Assembly: GCA_963712485.1 (NCBI GenBank)
Contig: CAVQID010000060.1
Span: forward strand, 1-64,000
Direction: 5' to 3'
Length of the DNA: 64,000 bases
Source of the DNA: JALORV01 sp963712485
Lineage (GTDB): Bacteria; Pseudomonadota; Gammaproteobacteria; Burkholderiales; Burkholderiaceae_F
Below the pieces are notes generated by a model, which was not told the DNA's origin, searched no databases, and was given only the letters and a program-made list of their open reading frames with translations. Of this stretch, positions 46,922 through 55,104 are shown in pieces. How positions within the stretch are numbered: position 1 is the stretch's first letter; every line of letters starts with the position of its first letter. The position numbers and the translations under genes were made by a program.

Positions 46922-46954
46922 CGATTCGCCTTCCTGCATGCGGTGTTCCAGCGA

Positions 46955-47845
46955 ATGAGTTTTGCAGACGAGTCTTCACGCGGCATCGCGGCCTTCCTGG
47001 CCGACAAGGTGCTTGTCATGGCGTTGACCGTCTCCATCGGTTTGCATATCACCGTGCTGGCGGTGCGTTTTGTGGATCCGGATTTTCTGCGTGTTCGTTC
47101 AACCGACCCGCCGCTCGAAATCATCCTGGTCAATGCAAAGACAGATACCCGGCCGCTGAAGCCTGAGGCGATGGCCCAGGCGAATCTGGATGGCGGTGGA
47201 ACGCACGACGCCGGGCGGCGCGCATCGCCGCTGCCCAATGTGCAGCAGGTGGAGGATGGCGACGCGCTCGATAGCGCGCGAAGAATGGTGGAGCAGCTGG
47301 AAGAGGAACAGAAGAAGCTACTGACCGCGCTCAAGGACTCGTTGCAGATGCGGCCACTGCCAAGGAAGGAGGCAGCGGCTGAAACGCCGCAACCCGGTTC
47401 CCAGGATGAGCCGACGCGTGAGCGCCTTGCGCGCGCGCAGGCCGAGATCGCCAAGCAGATCTCCGATTACCAGAAGCGTCCGCGCAAGCACCATTACATG
47501 CCGAGCACCTCGGAATACCGGTACGCTCGCTATGTCGAGGACTGGCGCGCGCGGGTGGAGAAGATCGGCAACGACAACTATCCGAGTGAAGCGCGCGGCA
47601 AGGTTTACGGGTCCTTGCGCATGACCGTCGCGGTGCGCAAGGACGGGTCCGTGATCGAGGCCGCGGTGGAGAAATCCTCGGGATCGCCCGTACTTGACCG
47701 CGCCGCCCGGCGAATCGTTAACATGGCTGCTCCGTTTCCACCGTTCCCGCCGGAAATCGCACGCGATACCGACGTACTCGAGATCACGCGAACCTGGGTT
47801 TTCACCAACGATCAGTTGTCGACACGCAGCAGCGCCTCACCATGA
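46955..47845 (+). CDS. tonB: Energy transducer TonB
   Basis: 296 residues. N-terminal membrane anchor (VLVMALTVSIGLHITVLAVRF), a periplasmic linker with a coiled-coil-like Glu/Lys stretch (ARRMVEQLEEEQKKLLTALK), and a C-terminal TonB domain (YPSEARGKVYGSLRMTVAV and DRAARRIVNMAAPFPPFP). Passes proton-motive force to outer-membrane receptors, but no exbB, exbD or receptor gene is nearby. GTG 46943 is an alternative start. Overlaps aroE by ATGA. Confidence 0.9.
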   Translation: MSFADESSRGIAAFLADKVLVMALTVSIGLHITVLAVRFVDPDFLRVRSTDPPLEIILVNAKTDTRPLKPEAMAQANLDGGGTHDAGRRASPLPNVQQVEDGDALDSARRMVEQLEEEQKKLLTALKDSLQMRPLPRKEAAAETPQPGSQDEPTRERLARAQAEIAKQISDYQKRPRKHHYMPSTSEYRYARYVEDWRARVEKIGNDNYPSEARGKVYGSLRMTVAVRKDGSVIEAAVEKSSGSPVLDRAARRIVNMAAPFPPFPPEIARDTDVLEITRTWVFTNDQLSTRSSASP

Positions 47846-48690
47846 CCGCGCCAGACAAGTACGGAGTCGTCGGCAATCCGATCGCCCACAGTCGGTCCCC
47901 GGAGATTCATGAGCGATTCGCGCGGCAGACGCGCCAGCGCATGTCCTACGAGCGCATCGAGGCTCCGCTCGACGGCTTCGAGGAGCGCGCGCTGGCCCTG
48001 CGCGACGCCGGGTTTCGCGGACTTAACGTCACCGTCCCGTTCAAGATCGACGCCGCAAAGCTTGCCGATGACCTGATGCCGCGGGCGCGGCTCGCCGGGG
48101 CCGTCAACACGCTCGTTTTCGACGGCGACACCATTGTGGGCGACAACACCGATGGCATCGGGTTTCTTCGGGACGTGCGCGATCGCCTGAAGTTCGAGGT
48201 CAGCGGTTGTTCCGTGCTGGTCCTCGGCGCGGGGGGAGCGGTACGTGGCGTCATCGGCTCGTTGCTCGACGCCAGTCCGCGCTGGATTGCGGTGTCCAAC
48301 CGTACCCACCAGCGTGCCGAGGAACTTGCCGAGGAATTCGGCGTCGAGGCGATACATCTCGACGAAGTTCCTGCCGAGCACTTTGACCTCATCGTCAACG
48401 GCACGACGACCGGACTCAAGCACGATGCGCCGCCGATCGACCCGGAGACCTTCGACGACTGCACGCTGGCCTACGACCTCGTCTACGCCGCCGATCCGAC
48501 ACCTTTCATGGAGCTGGCCCGCACCGGCGGCGCCAAAAACGTCTGCGACGGACTCGGAATGCTGATCGAGCAGGCGGCAGAGTCCTTTCTGCTGTGGCGT
48601 GGAATACGTCCGGACACTGCGCCCGTCTATCGCGACCTGCGCGACCTGCTGAGCGAAGCCGCTGCCGACAGCGCCACGGTCCTGCGCTAG
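47842..48690 (+). CDS. aroE: Shikimate dehydrogenase AroE
   Basis: 282-residue NADPH-dependent enzyme. GNPIAHSRSP, catalytic lysine in NVTVPFKIDA, NTDGIGF, nucleotide loop VLGAGGAVRGV and adenine-phosphate segment SNRTHQRAEEL. Its TAG stop coincides with the CTAG edge of the inverted-repeat element that follows. Confidence 0.96.
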   Translation: MTAPDKYGVVGNPIAHSRSPEIHERFARQTRQRMSYERIEAPLDGFEERALALRDAGFRGLNVTVPFKIDAAKLADDLMPRARLAGAVNTLVFDGDTIVGDNTDGIGFLRDVRDRLKFEVSGCSVLVLGAGGAVRGVIGSLLDASPRWIAVSNRTHQRAEELAEEFGVEAIHLDEVPAEHFDLIVNGTTTGLKHDAPPIDPETFDDCTLAYDLVYAADPTPFMELARTGGAKNVCDGLGMLIEQAAESFLLWRGIRPDTAPVYRDLRDLLSEAAADSATVLR

Positions 48691-48854
48691 TGGCCTGTAA
48701 CAGCCCATTCCGAAGTGCCTTGCGCGCCGGCGCGGCCGATTGCTTTGTCGCTCGCCTTGCGAATATGCGACGGCTATTCGACGCGGCTCGCTTCGCGCAC
48801 TCGGCTCGCGCGGGCACGCCTTTCACTCCCGAATCGACTGTTACAGGCCACTAG
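48687..48854. mobile_element. MITE-like element with 17-bp perfect terminal inverted repeats
   Basis: 168 bp between aroE and mtgA. The ends 48687-48703 and 48838-48854 are exact reverse complements, beginning CTAGTGGCCTGTAACAG. The next ~60 bp inside also pair imperfectly, so the whole element folds into one long hairpin. CTAG at each edge could be a 4-bp target duplication. It encodes nothing recognisable. Confidence 0.6.
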
Positions 48855-48911
48855 GGCGCACATCCGTATGCATCGCGGCGCCCACTTTGCGCGTCGTCGC
48901 GCCATTGTTCC

Positions 48912-49616
48912 GTGAAGGGCCGCTCTTCCCCGCTGCGCTGGGCCGTCCGGCTGGTGGTTTTCGCCGTGCTGGCAATGCTCGCGGTCCAGCTCTGGTATGC
49001 CGGCTGGATCGCCTGGTGGCGCTGGAACGATCCGCAGGAAACTGCATTCATGCGGCGCGAACGCGTCGCGCTTCAGGCGCGCAATCCGAAGGCCGAACTG
49101 CGGCATCGGTGGGTGCCGTACGAACGCATCTCGACCAGTCTCAAGCGGGCCGTCGTGACGGCCGAGGACGCGCGCTTCGCCGAGCATGAGGGCGTCGACT
49201 GGGAGGCCATCGAAAAGGCCTACAAGGACAACGTGAAGCGCGGCCGCACGGCGCGCGGTGGATCGACAATCACGCAGCAACTCGCGAAGAATCTCTTCCT
49301 TTCGCCGGACAGAAGCTACGTCCGCAAGGGGCAGGAGCTGATCATTACCTACATGATCGAGGCGTTCTGGGACAAGCGCCGCATTCTCGAGGTCTACCTC
49401 AACGTCGTCGAGTGGGGCGAAGGCGTGTTTGGCGCTGAGGCGGCAGCGCGTCATTACTTCGGTGCCTCGGCCGCACAGCTTGGCGCCGAGCAGTCGGCGC
49501 GACTGGCGGCTTACCTGCCCAACCCGAAGCGTTACGGCCGGGTGCGATCAGGCCCCTACCTCGACGGCCGCACCGCGGCGATCCTGCGCTACATGCCCGA
49601 CGCCGTGGTGCCCTGA
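48912..49616 (+). CDS. mtgA: Monofunctional peptidoglycan transglycosylase MtgA
   Basis: 234-residue GT51 glycosyltransferase that polymerises lipid II. N-terminal membrane helix (LVVFAVLAMLAVQLWYAGW), catalytic glutamate in TAEDARFAEHEG and the second motif GGSTITQQLAKNLF, followed by RKGQELIITYMIE. GTG start. No transpeptidase domain, as expected. Confidence 0.95.
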   Translation: MKGRSSPLRWAVRLVVFAVLAMLAVQLWYAGWIAWWRWNDPQETAFMRRERVALQARNPKAELRHRWVPYERISTSLKRAVVTAEDARFAEHEGVDWEAIEKAYKDNVKRGRTARGGSTITQQLAKNLFLSPDRSYVRKGQELIITYMIEAFWDKRRILEVYLNVVEWGEGVFGAEAAARHYFGASAAQLGAEQSARLAAYLPNPKRYGRVRSGPYLDGRTAAILRYMPDAVVP

Positions 49617-49654
49617 AGGCCTGTTTTCGGCGCAATCAACGTAGGTCGCGCGCT

Positions 49655-49660
49655 TACAAT
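49655..49660 (+). promoter_or_regulatory. -10 box upstream of mgtE
   Basis: TACAAT followed by CGCG, 67 bp before the mgtE start. Confidence 0.45.
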
Positions 49661-49726
49661 CGCGCTGCCCTTCATCGGCCCGACGACCTCCTGCGGAGGC
49701 ATCGTGCGCAGTGCCAGGAACCAAGA

Positions 49727-51424
49727 GTGAGCGAGCAGCAACTGCTGGAACGCGACGCGCAAGGCGACGCTTCGGTGCGCGACCCTGAGGCCGCGCAGCG
49801 CGCGCTCGTGCGCGTCCAGCATCTGCTCGAGAAGCAGCGGCGCGTCGAGGCGCTGGTGCATCGTGAGCAGACGCCGGCGGAAGAGAAGAAGGCGCTGGTC
49901 GAGCAGCTGGTGCATCGCCAGCACCTCAACGAGCTGCGCGCAATCCTCGATCGACTGCACGCGGCCGACATCGCCTACATCCTCGAGGCGCTGCCACTCG
50001 ACGACCGCCTGGTGGTCTGGGACTGCGTCAAGGCGAACCGCGACGGCGAGATCCTGATCGAGGTGAACGACGCGGTCCGCGAAACGCTGATCGCATCGAT
50101 GGACCGCGAGGAGCTCGTCGATGCGGTCGAGAGCCTCGAAACCGACGAGATCGCGGCGATCGCGGACGACCTGCCCGTCGATGTCGTCGACGAAGTGCGC
50201 GAGGGCCTGAGCAGTGAAGAGCGCGCGCAGCTGCGCGCGGCGATGTCGTATCCGGAAGAGTCGGTCGGCGCGCTGATGGACTTCGAAATGATCACGATCC
50301 GCGAGGACGTGACGCTGGAAGTCGTGCTGCGATATCTCAGGCGATTCGACGAGCTTCCCGACCACACCGACCAGGTGTTCGTGGTCGATCGTCACGAGGT
50401 GCTGAAGGGTGCGCTGCCCCTCGATCGGCTGCTGATCAATGAGCCGGACACCGAAGTGACGGCGGTGATGAAGACCGACCTGCTGACGCTGTCGCCGCTC
50501 GACGATGGTGGCGAGGCGGCGCAGGCGTTCGAACGCTACGACCTCGTGTCGGCCCCGGTCGTCGATTCCGTGGGGCGCCTGGTCGGACGACTGACGATCG
50601 ACGAAGTCGTCGACGTCATCCGCGAGGAGGGCGAGGAAGCGGCGCTCGCGCAGGCCGGTCTGCGCGAGGACGAGGACATCTTTGCGTCGGTCTGGAACTC
50701 CGCCAAGAACCGCTGGCTCTGGCTGGCAGTCAACCTGTGTACCGCGTTCTTCGCGAGCCGCGTCATCGACGCCTTCGAAGGGACGATTGAAAAGGTGGTC
50801 GCGCTCGCCGCGCTGATGCCGATCGTCGCGGGGATCGCCGGCAACTCGGGCAACCAGACGCTGACGCTGATGGTGCGCTCGCTGGCGCTCGGACAGGTGA
50901 CTTCGGGCAACCAGCGCCGGCTGCTCTTCAAGGAGATCGGCATTGCGACCCTCAATGGCGCGGTGTGGGGCGGGATCGCCGGCCTGCTCGCGTGGCTGCT
51001 TTACCGCGACACGGCCAACGGCGTGCTCCTGGGCGTCGTGATGTTTCTCGCGATGATATTGAACATGCTGGTCGCCGCAGCCGTGGCGCTCGCCGTTCCG
51101 ATGGCGCTGCGCGCGTCCGGCCGCGATCCGGCACTGGGCGGATCGGTGCTGCTGACCTTCACCACCGACTCGGGCGGCTTCTTCATCTTCCTCGGCCTGG
51201 CGACGCTGTTCTTTCGGATAGCGTCGCTCGTGTACGCGACGCCCGACGCAGCGGGCCGTCGCACGTGCACTCGCTCCGGAAAGAGTCAGTCGGCTGCGCT
51301 CCGGAGCGGCCGCGCGCTCCGCCGAGGTACAAGGCGCGGCACTCCACCCCGCGATGCACCTCGCAGTGCCAGGATTTGTGCAACCGGGAACATCGGTAAC
51401 AGGTCAGACCGGGCACATCGGTAA
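49727..51424 (+). CDS. mgtE: Magnesium transporter MgtE with an abnormal run-on C-terminus
   Basis: Cytoplasmic N domain (residues ~40-150), two CBS domains (~155-300) and a five-helix membrane domain with the pore region PIVAGIAGNSGNQTLTL and the final FTTDSGGFFIFLGLATLFF. MgtE proteins normally stop a few residues after that helix. Here the frame continues for about 70 low-complexity Arg/Ala-rich residues, through a dispersed repeat, and stops at 51424 inside the IS remnant. A TAG one frame over at 51219-51221 would give the expected end, so a one-base insertion or loss of the stop is likely. GTG start with AGGAA ahead. Confidence 0.9.
   Translation: MSEQQLLERDAQGDASVRDPEAAQRALVRVQHLLEKQRRVEALVHREQTPAEEKKALVEQLVHRQHLNELRAILDRLHAADIAYILEALPLDDRLVVWDCVKANRDGEILIEVNDAVRETLIASMDREELVDAVESLETDEIAAIADDLPVDVVDEVREGLSSEERAQLRAAMSYPEESVGALMDFEMITIREDVTLEVVLRYLRRFDELPDHTDQVFVVDRHEVLKGALPLDRLLINEPDTEVTAVMKTDLLTLSPLDDGGEAAQAFERYDLVSAPVVDSVGRLVGRLTIDEVVDVIREEGEEAALAQAGLREDEDIFASVWNSAKNRWLWLAVNLCTAFFASRVIDAFEGTIEKVVALAALMPIVAGIAGNSGNQTLTLMVRSLALGQVTSGNQRRLLFKEIGIATLNGAVWGGIAGLLAWLLYRDTANGVLLGVVMFLAMILNMLVAAAVALAVPMALRASGRDPALGGSVLLTFTTDSGGFFIFLGLATLFFRIASLVYATPDAAGRRTCTRSGKSQSAALRSGRALRRGTRRGTPPRDAPRSARICATGNIGNRSDRAHR
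51230..51325 (+). repeat. Dispersed repeat, left copy
   Basis: Three blocks shared with the right copy in reverse: GTGTACGCGAC (51230-51240), GTCGCACGTGCAC (51258-51270) and a 42-bp identical stretch (51284-51325) beginning AGTCAGTCGG and containing the palindrome CGCTCCGGAGCG. Weaker similarity goes on to about 51350. Confidence 0.75.
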
Positions 51425-52693
51425 CACTTTCGGCGGCTGCTCGGTGCTTGTAATGGGTTCGATACGCGCGCCGCGCGCGGCGCGCGTATCGAAGGTACCG
51501 AGCGGCAGCATGCCGTAGTACAGACGCCAGCAGGCCTCGTCGATTTGCTCCAGTCCGACCGGTTCGCCGCCCAGCGCTTCGCTCACGTAAAGCGAGCGGC
51601 CGTGCCAGCGGATGTCGCCGGCCCGATGCACGCGGCGCACCTCGTAGTGGTGCGGATACTCCACCGGTGGCAGCCGCCGTGGATAAGGCCGACGCGAGCA
51701 CTGGTACACCTCGGCCGGGGTGCGCCGCCCCAAGGCCTGGTGCGAGCGCTCCTGGTTGTACTCGGCGCCGAAGCGCTCGAAGCGGCGCTGCTGCGCGGCC
51801 AGATCGTGGGCGAGCGGCGCCACGGTGGCTGCCGCCAGTGTCCGATGCAGTCGCTCGTGACGGCCGTTTTGTTCCGGATGTCCGGGCGCGATGCGCTCGG
51901 GCCAGATCCCCAAGCGCACCCACCAGACCGACAGCCGGCTCAGTCCGCCCAGCCCCACCGAGGCGAACGGGCTGCCGTTGTCGGTGCGGATGGCCAGCGG
52001 CAAGCCGCGCTCGCGGAACAGCCGCTCCATCCACGCGCCGCACGGGCGCGCCGTGCGTGCTGGTCAGCCCGCGACACAGCAGCAGGCTGCGGCTGTAGCT
52101 GTCGGACACCGTCAGCGGATAGCACCACGTGCCATTGCCCAAGCGCCACTGGCCCTTGAAGTCAGCACACCACAGTGCGTTGGGTCGATCGGCCTGCACA
52201 AACGGCTGGCTGTAGGCCGGCCCGCGCCGGCGTCGTCGCCGCGGCGGGATCAGCCCGTGGCGCGCCAGGATCTCACCCACCGTGCTGGCCGCCGGCCAGA
52301 GGCGCTGCGGCTCGCGCCGCGCGAGCCAGTCGAGCAGGTTGCGCGGTCCCCAGCTCGGGTGCCGTCGCCGTGCCGCCAACAGTTGCGCGATCACCGCCTC
52401 GTCCACCGCATTGGGATGGTGCAGCGGCGCGCGCGAACGCGGCTGCAGACCTGACCGCTGCCCTCGGCTTAATAGCGCTGCCACAACTGGTAGCCCGTCT
52501 TGCGACTGATGCCACGCCGTCGACACGCTTCGCTAAACGTGAGCTCTTCGTTCTGCACATCGGCAATGAACAGCACCTTCTCGTTCATCACACAGGTCTC
52601 CTTCCAGCTCATGGGCCACACCTCCTGACCCACTAGGTTCAACCCGTTACCAATGTCCCCGGTCCAAACTGCTACCTATGTACCCGGTCTGTA
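51378..52693 (-). mobile_element. Degenerate IS481-family insertion sequence
   Basis: Each end carries two tandem copies of a site close to ACCGGGNACATNGGTAACA: 51383-51401 and 51408-51426 on the left, and the reverse complements at about 52647-52666 and 52671-52690 on the right. Between them is a broken transposase. Ends are approximate; no target duplication could be identified. Confidence 0.75.
51404..52612 (-). pseudogene. IS481-family DDE transposase, broken by two frameshifts
   Basis: Three pieces on the minus strand. N-terminal, from ATG 52612: an HTH start with GISRKTGYQLWQRY and then a stop at 52471-52469. Middle, one frame over: GLQPRSRAPLHHPNA, WGPRNLLDWL and ALWCADFKGQWRLGNG (first catalytic Asp). 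C-terminal, back in the first frame from about 52030: RTDNGSPFAS (second Asp), GHPEQNGRHERLHRTL (Glu), ending PKVLPMCPV. All three catalytic acids survive but no single frame links them, so the element is inactive unless the shifts are errors. Confidence 0.85.
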
Positions 52694-52793
52694 CCCTCCC
52701 TTTCCCTCCTCGCCGGGCGAGGAGGGTGCAGGGAGGAGTGCACCATTCCCTCTCGCTCGGCGAGAGGCAGGGTGAGTGCCGTGCCGTTGAACT
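52694..52793. repeat. GC-rich hairpin segment beside the IS remnant
   Basis: Holds two perfect hairpins: CCCTCCTCGCC/GGCGAGGAGGG at 52704-52726 and CTCTCGC/GCGAGAG at 52750-52766. No gene. Resembles the purine/pyrimidine-skewed intergenic hairpins common in high-GC proteobacteria. Confidence 0.5.
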
Positions 52794-52900
52794 TCGGCGG
52801 AGCGCGCGGCCGCTCCGGAGCGCAGCCGACTGACTACAAGTGCGCGCGCAGCGCGCGTCCCGCTGGCGCGTGCACGTGCGACCCGGAGGGTCGCGTACAC
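52794..52900 (-). repeat. Dispersed repeat, right copy (inverted)
   Basis: Reverse-complement counterpart of 51230-51325: identical 42-bp block at 52794-52835, GTGCACGTGCGAC at 52870-52882 and GTCGCGTACAC at 52890-52900. It begins 3 bases from the stop of the KTSC gene, just as the left copy begins about 9 bases after the presumed mgtE stop. Confidence 0.75.
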
Positions 52901-52902
52901 GG

Positions 52903-53121
52903 CTAGCGAATCCGCTTCACGGTGAATTCTTCCTGGATCGTGTCCTTGTAGACACTCGCGGGCGAAGAACTCGCGAGGAAACGGCGGGCGATCTCTTCGC
53001 CCACGGCGGTGTGCTGGATCACCTGGCCGTTGTCGAATTCAATTTCGAGCACGCGCAGGTTGCGGTCGTAGCCGGCGGACTTGATGCCGCCGCGTCGTAT
53101 CGGCTTGCGCTCGATCGCCAT
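52903..53121 (-). CDS. KTSC domain small protein
   Basis: 72 residues. IKSAGYDRNLRVLEIEFDNG, then VGEEIARRFLASSSPASVYKDTI match the KTSC domain, a small RNA/nuclease-associated domain of unclear function. ATG 53121 has GGGAG six bases ahead; the ATG at 53127, which overlaps the ubiD stop (ATGA), has none. Co-transcribed with ubiD. Confidence 0.75.
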   Translation of the reverse strand: MAIERKPIRRGGIKSAGYDRNLRVLEIEFDNGQVIQHTAVGEEIARRFLASSSPASVYKDTIQEEFTVKRIR

Positions 53122-53123
53122 CG

Positions 53124-54668
53124 TCATCTCCCGAGTGGTCCCAGTTCCTGCCAGATCGAATCGACGCGCGCCTTGACGTCGGCGTCCATCGTGATCGGCC
53201 GGCCCCATTCGCGGGCGGTCTCGCCGGCCCACTTGTTCGTTGCGTCGATGCCCATTTTGCTGCCGAGGCCGGAGACCGGCGAGGCGAAGTCGAGGTAGTC
53301 GATTGGCGTGTTGTCGACCAGGAGCGTGTCACGCGTCGGGTCGACGCGCGTCGTGATCGCCCAGATCACTTCCTTCCAGTCACGAGGATTGATGTCGTCA
53401 TCGACGACGACGATGAACTTCGTGTACATGAACTGCCGCAGGAAGCTCCAGACACCGAACATCACGCGCTTGGCGTGGCCCGCGTACTGCTTGCGCATCG
53501 ACACGACCGCCATGCGGTAACTGCACCCCTCCGGTGGCAGGTAGAAGTCGACGATTTCCGGAAACGTCCGCTGCAGGATGGGCACGAAGACTTCGTTGAG
53601 CGCGACGCCGAGCACGGCCGGTTCATCGGGCGGCTTGCCGGTATACGTGGAGTGGTAAATCGGGCTGCGCCGCATCGTGATGCGGTCGACCGTGAAGACC
53701 GGAAACCAGTCGCGCTCGTTGTAATAGCCGGTGTGGTCTCCGAACGGACCCTCGAGCGCCAGCTCGTAGTCCGAGGCCGGGCGCGGGGGCGCGCCGTCCG
53801 GGGCGCGAGCCGGCGCCGGGTCCAGCCGCAGATGCCCTTCCAGCACGATTTCCGCGGTCGCCGGGACACGCAGGTCGTTGCCAACGCACTTGACGGTTTC
53901 GGTCCGGCCGCCGCGTAGCAGCCCGGCGAACTGGTACTCCGACAGGCTGTCGGGAACCGGCGTCACGGCTCCCAGGATCGTGGCCGGATCGGCCCCGAGC
54001 GCAACCGCCAGCGGAAACGGTTGGCCGGGGTGCGCCAAGGCATGGTCGCGAAAGTCGAGCGCGCCTCCGCGATGGGCGAGCCAGCGCATGATGACCTTAT
54101 TAGGGGCGATCACCTGTTGGCGATAGATGCCCAGGTTCTGGCGGGGTTTGTGCGGACCGCGGGTCACCACCAGACCCCAAGTTATCAGCGGCCCGGCGTC
54201 GCCTGGCCAACAGGTCTGGATGGGAAGGCGGCCGAGGTCGACGTTGCTGCCTTCGACCACCACCTCGTGACAGGGCGCGCTGCGGACTTCCTTCGGGGCC
54301 ATGTCCCACAACGCGGCCTTGAGCAGTGCCACTTTGCCCAGTGCGTCGCGAAACCCGCGCGGCGCCTCCGGCTCCTTAAGGCTGGCGAGCAGTTCTCCCA
54401 CCTCACGCAGCGACGACACGTCGGCGGTGCCCATCCCAAGCGCAACTCGTCCGGGTGTGCCAAATAGGTTGGTCAGTACCGGGATGTCGTGATTTTCGGG
54501 GCGCTCGAACAGCAAGGCGGGCCCGCCTGACCGCAAGGTCCGGTCGCTGATTTCCGTCATTTCCAACCGGGGCGACACCGACGCCGAAATCCGACGGACC
54601 TGGCCAAGCGCTTCCAACTGCGCTAGGAAGTCCCGTAGATCGCGATATCTCAGGGTCTTTTGTTGCAT
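53124..54668 (-). CDS. ubiD: UbiD family decarboxylase (4-hydroxy-3-polyprenylbenzoate decarboxylase)
   Basis: 514-residue prenylated-FMN-dependent decarboxylase of ubiquinone synthesis, complementing ispB at 14 kb. Signature stretches: VIMRWLAHRGGALDFRDH, PFPLAVALGADP, EGPFGDHTGYY (prFMN/metal site) and the late VVVDDDINPRDWKEV. Length and both termini agree with E. coli UbiD. No ubiX is seen here. The ATG follows a markedly A/T-rich stretch. Confidence 0.95.
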   Translation of the reverse strand: MQQKTLRYRDLRDFLAQLEALGQVRRISASVSPRLEMTEISDRTLRSGGPALLFERPENHDIPVLTNLFGTPGRVALGMGTADVSSLREVGELLASLKEPEAPRGFRDALGKVALLKAALWDMAPKEVRSAPCHEVVVEGSNVDLGRLPIQTCWPGDAGPLITWGLVVTRGPHKPRQNLGIYRQQVIAPNKVIMRWLAHRGGALDFRDHALAHPGQPFPLAVALGADPATILGAVTPVPDSLSEYQFAGLLRGGRTETVKCVGNDLRVPATAEIVLEGHLRLDPAPARAPDGAPPRPASDYELALEGPFGDHTGYYNERDWFPVFTVDRITMRRSPIYHSTYTGKPPDEPAVLGVALNEVFVPILQRTFPEIVDFYLPPEGCSYRMAVVSMRKQYAGHAKRVMFGVWSFLRQFMYTKFIVVVDDDINPRDWKEVIWAITTRVDPTRDTLLVDNTPIDYLDFASPVSGLGSKMGIDATNKWAGETAREWGRPITMDADVKARVDSIWQELGPLGR

Positions 54669-54946
54669 CGCAGAAAAAACTCAAGACTCTAAATGAGCAC
54701 TTACTAACTTGGTGATCACTTTGTAATACGTTGATATATATGGATTTATTTTTTGACTTGGCGCAGCAAATCGGGCAAATGCAGGGTCCGCCGGTCGGAA
54801 ATCCGTCGGCGGCGGGTTGACCGGCGGGTTCCAGACCCTAAAATCCCGTTCAGCCATTTGGCTGACTTTGGGTCGTGCGTAGCGAGCGTCGATACCCCCG
54901 GAGTCTAGGGACATAAGCGGTCCTGTTGTTTGCTCTTTCTTTATCA
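54669..54946. other. A/T-rich intergenic stretch upstream of ubiD
   Basis: The first ~100 bp (54669-54770) are strikingly A/T-rich for this genome, with TATATATA and a GTGATCAC palindrome at 54712-54719, and should contain the ubiD promoter. A 77-codon minus-strand frame (54681-54914) has no ribosome site or homology cue and is not called. Confidence 0.4.
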
Positions 54947-55034
54947 GTACGGGCGTAGCCCGTACAGCGAGATGCCAGTCCGTACTGTTGGAGGGGCATC
55001 CCGGATACGACCCGGCTCGTGGGCCGACGTATCC
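54947..55034 (+). promoter_or_regulatory. Hairpin-rich 5' leader of the lytic transglycosylase gene
   Basis: Three consecutive stems: GTACGGGC/GCCCGTAC (54947-54965), GATGCC/GGCATC (54971-55000) and GGATACG/CGTATCC with inner CGGC/GCCG (55003-55034). CAGTACGG at 54945 can also pair with CCGTACTG at 54980, giving an alternative fold. No known riboswitch was recognised. Confidence 0.45.
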
Positions 55035-55104
55035 AACGTACCAACCTGTGAGTGGCGACCGGTGGTTCCTGTGACCCGTGGCCGTTCAGCATAAGGAGGC
55101 ACGC

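Noticed and set aside
54681..54914. 77-codon minus-strand frame upstream of ubiD
   Set aside because: No Shine-Dalgarno; its end is formed by the A/T-rich promoter stretch.
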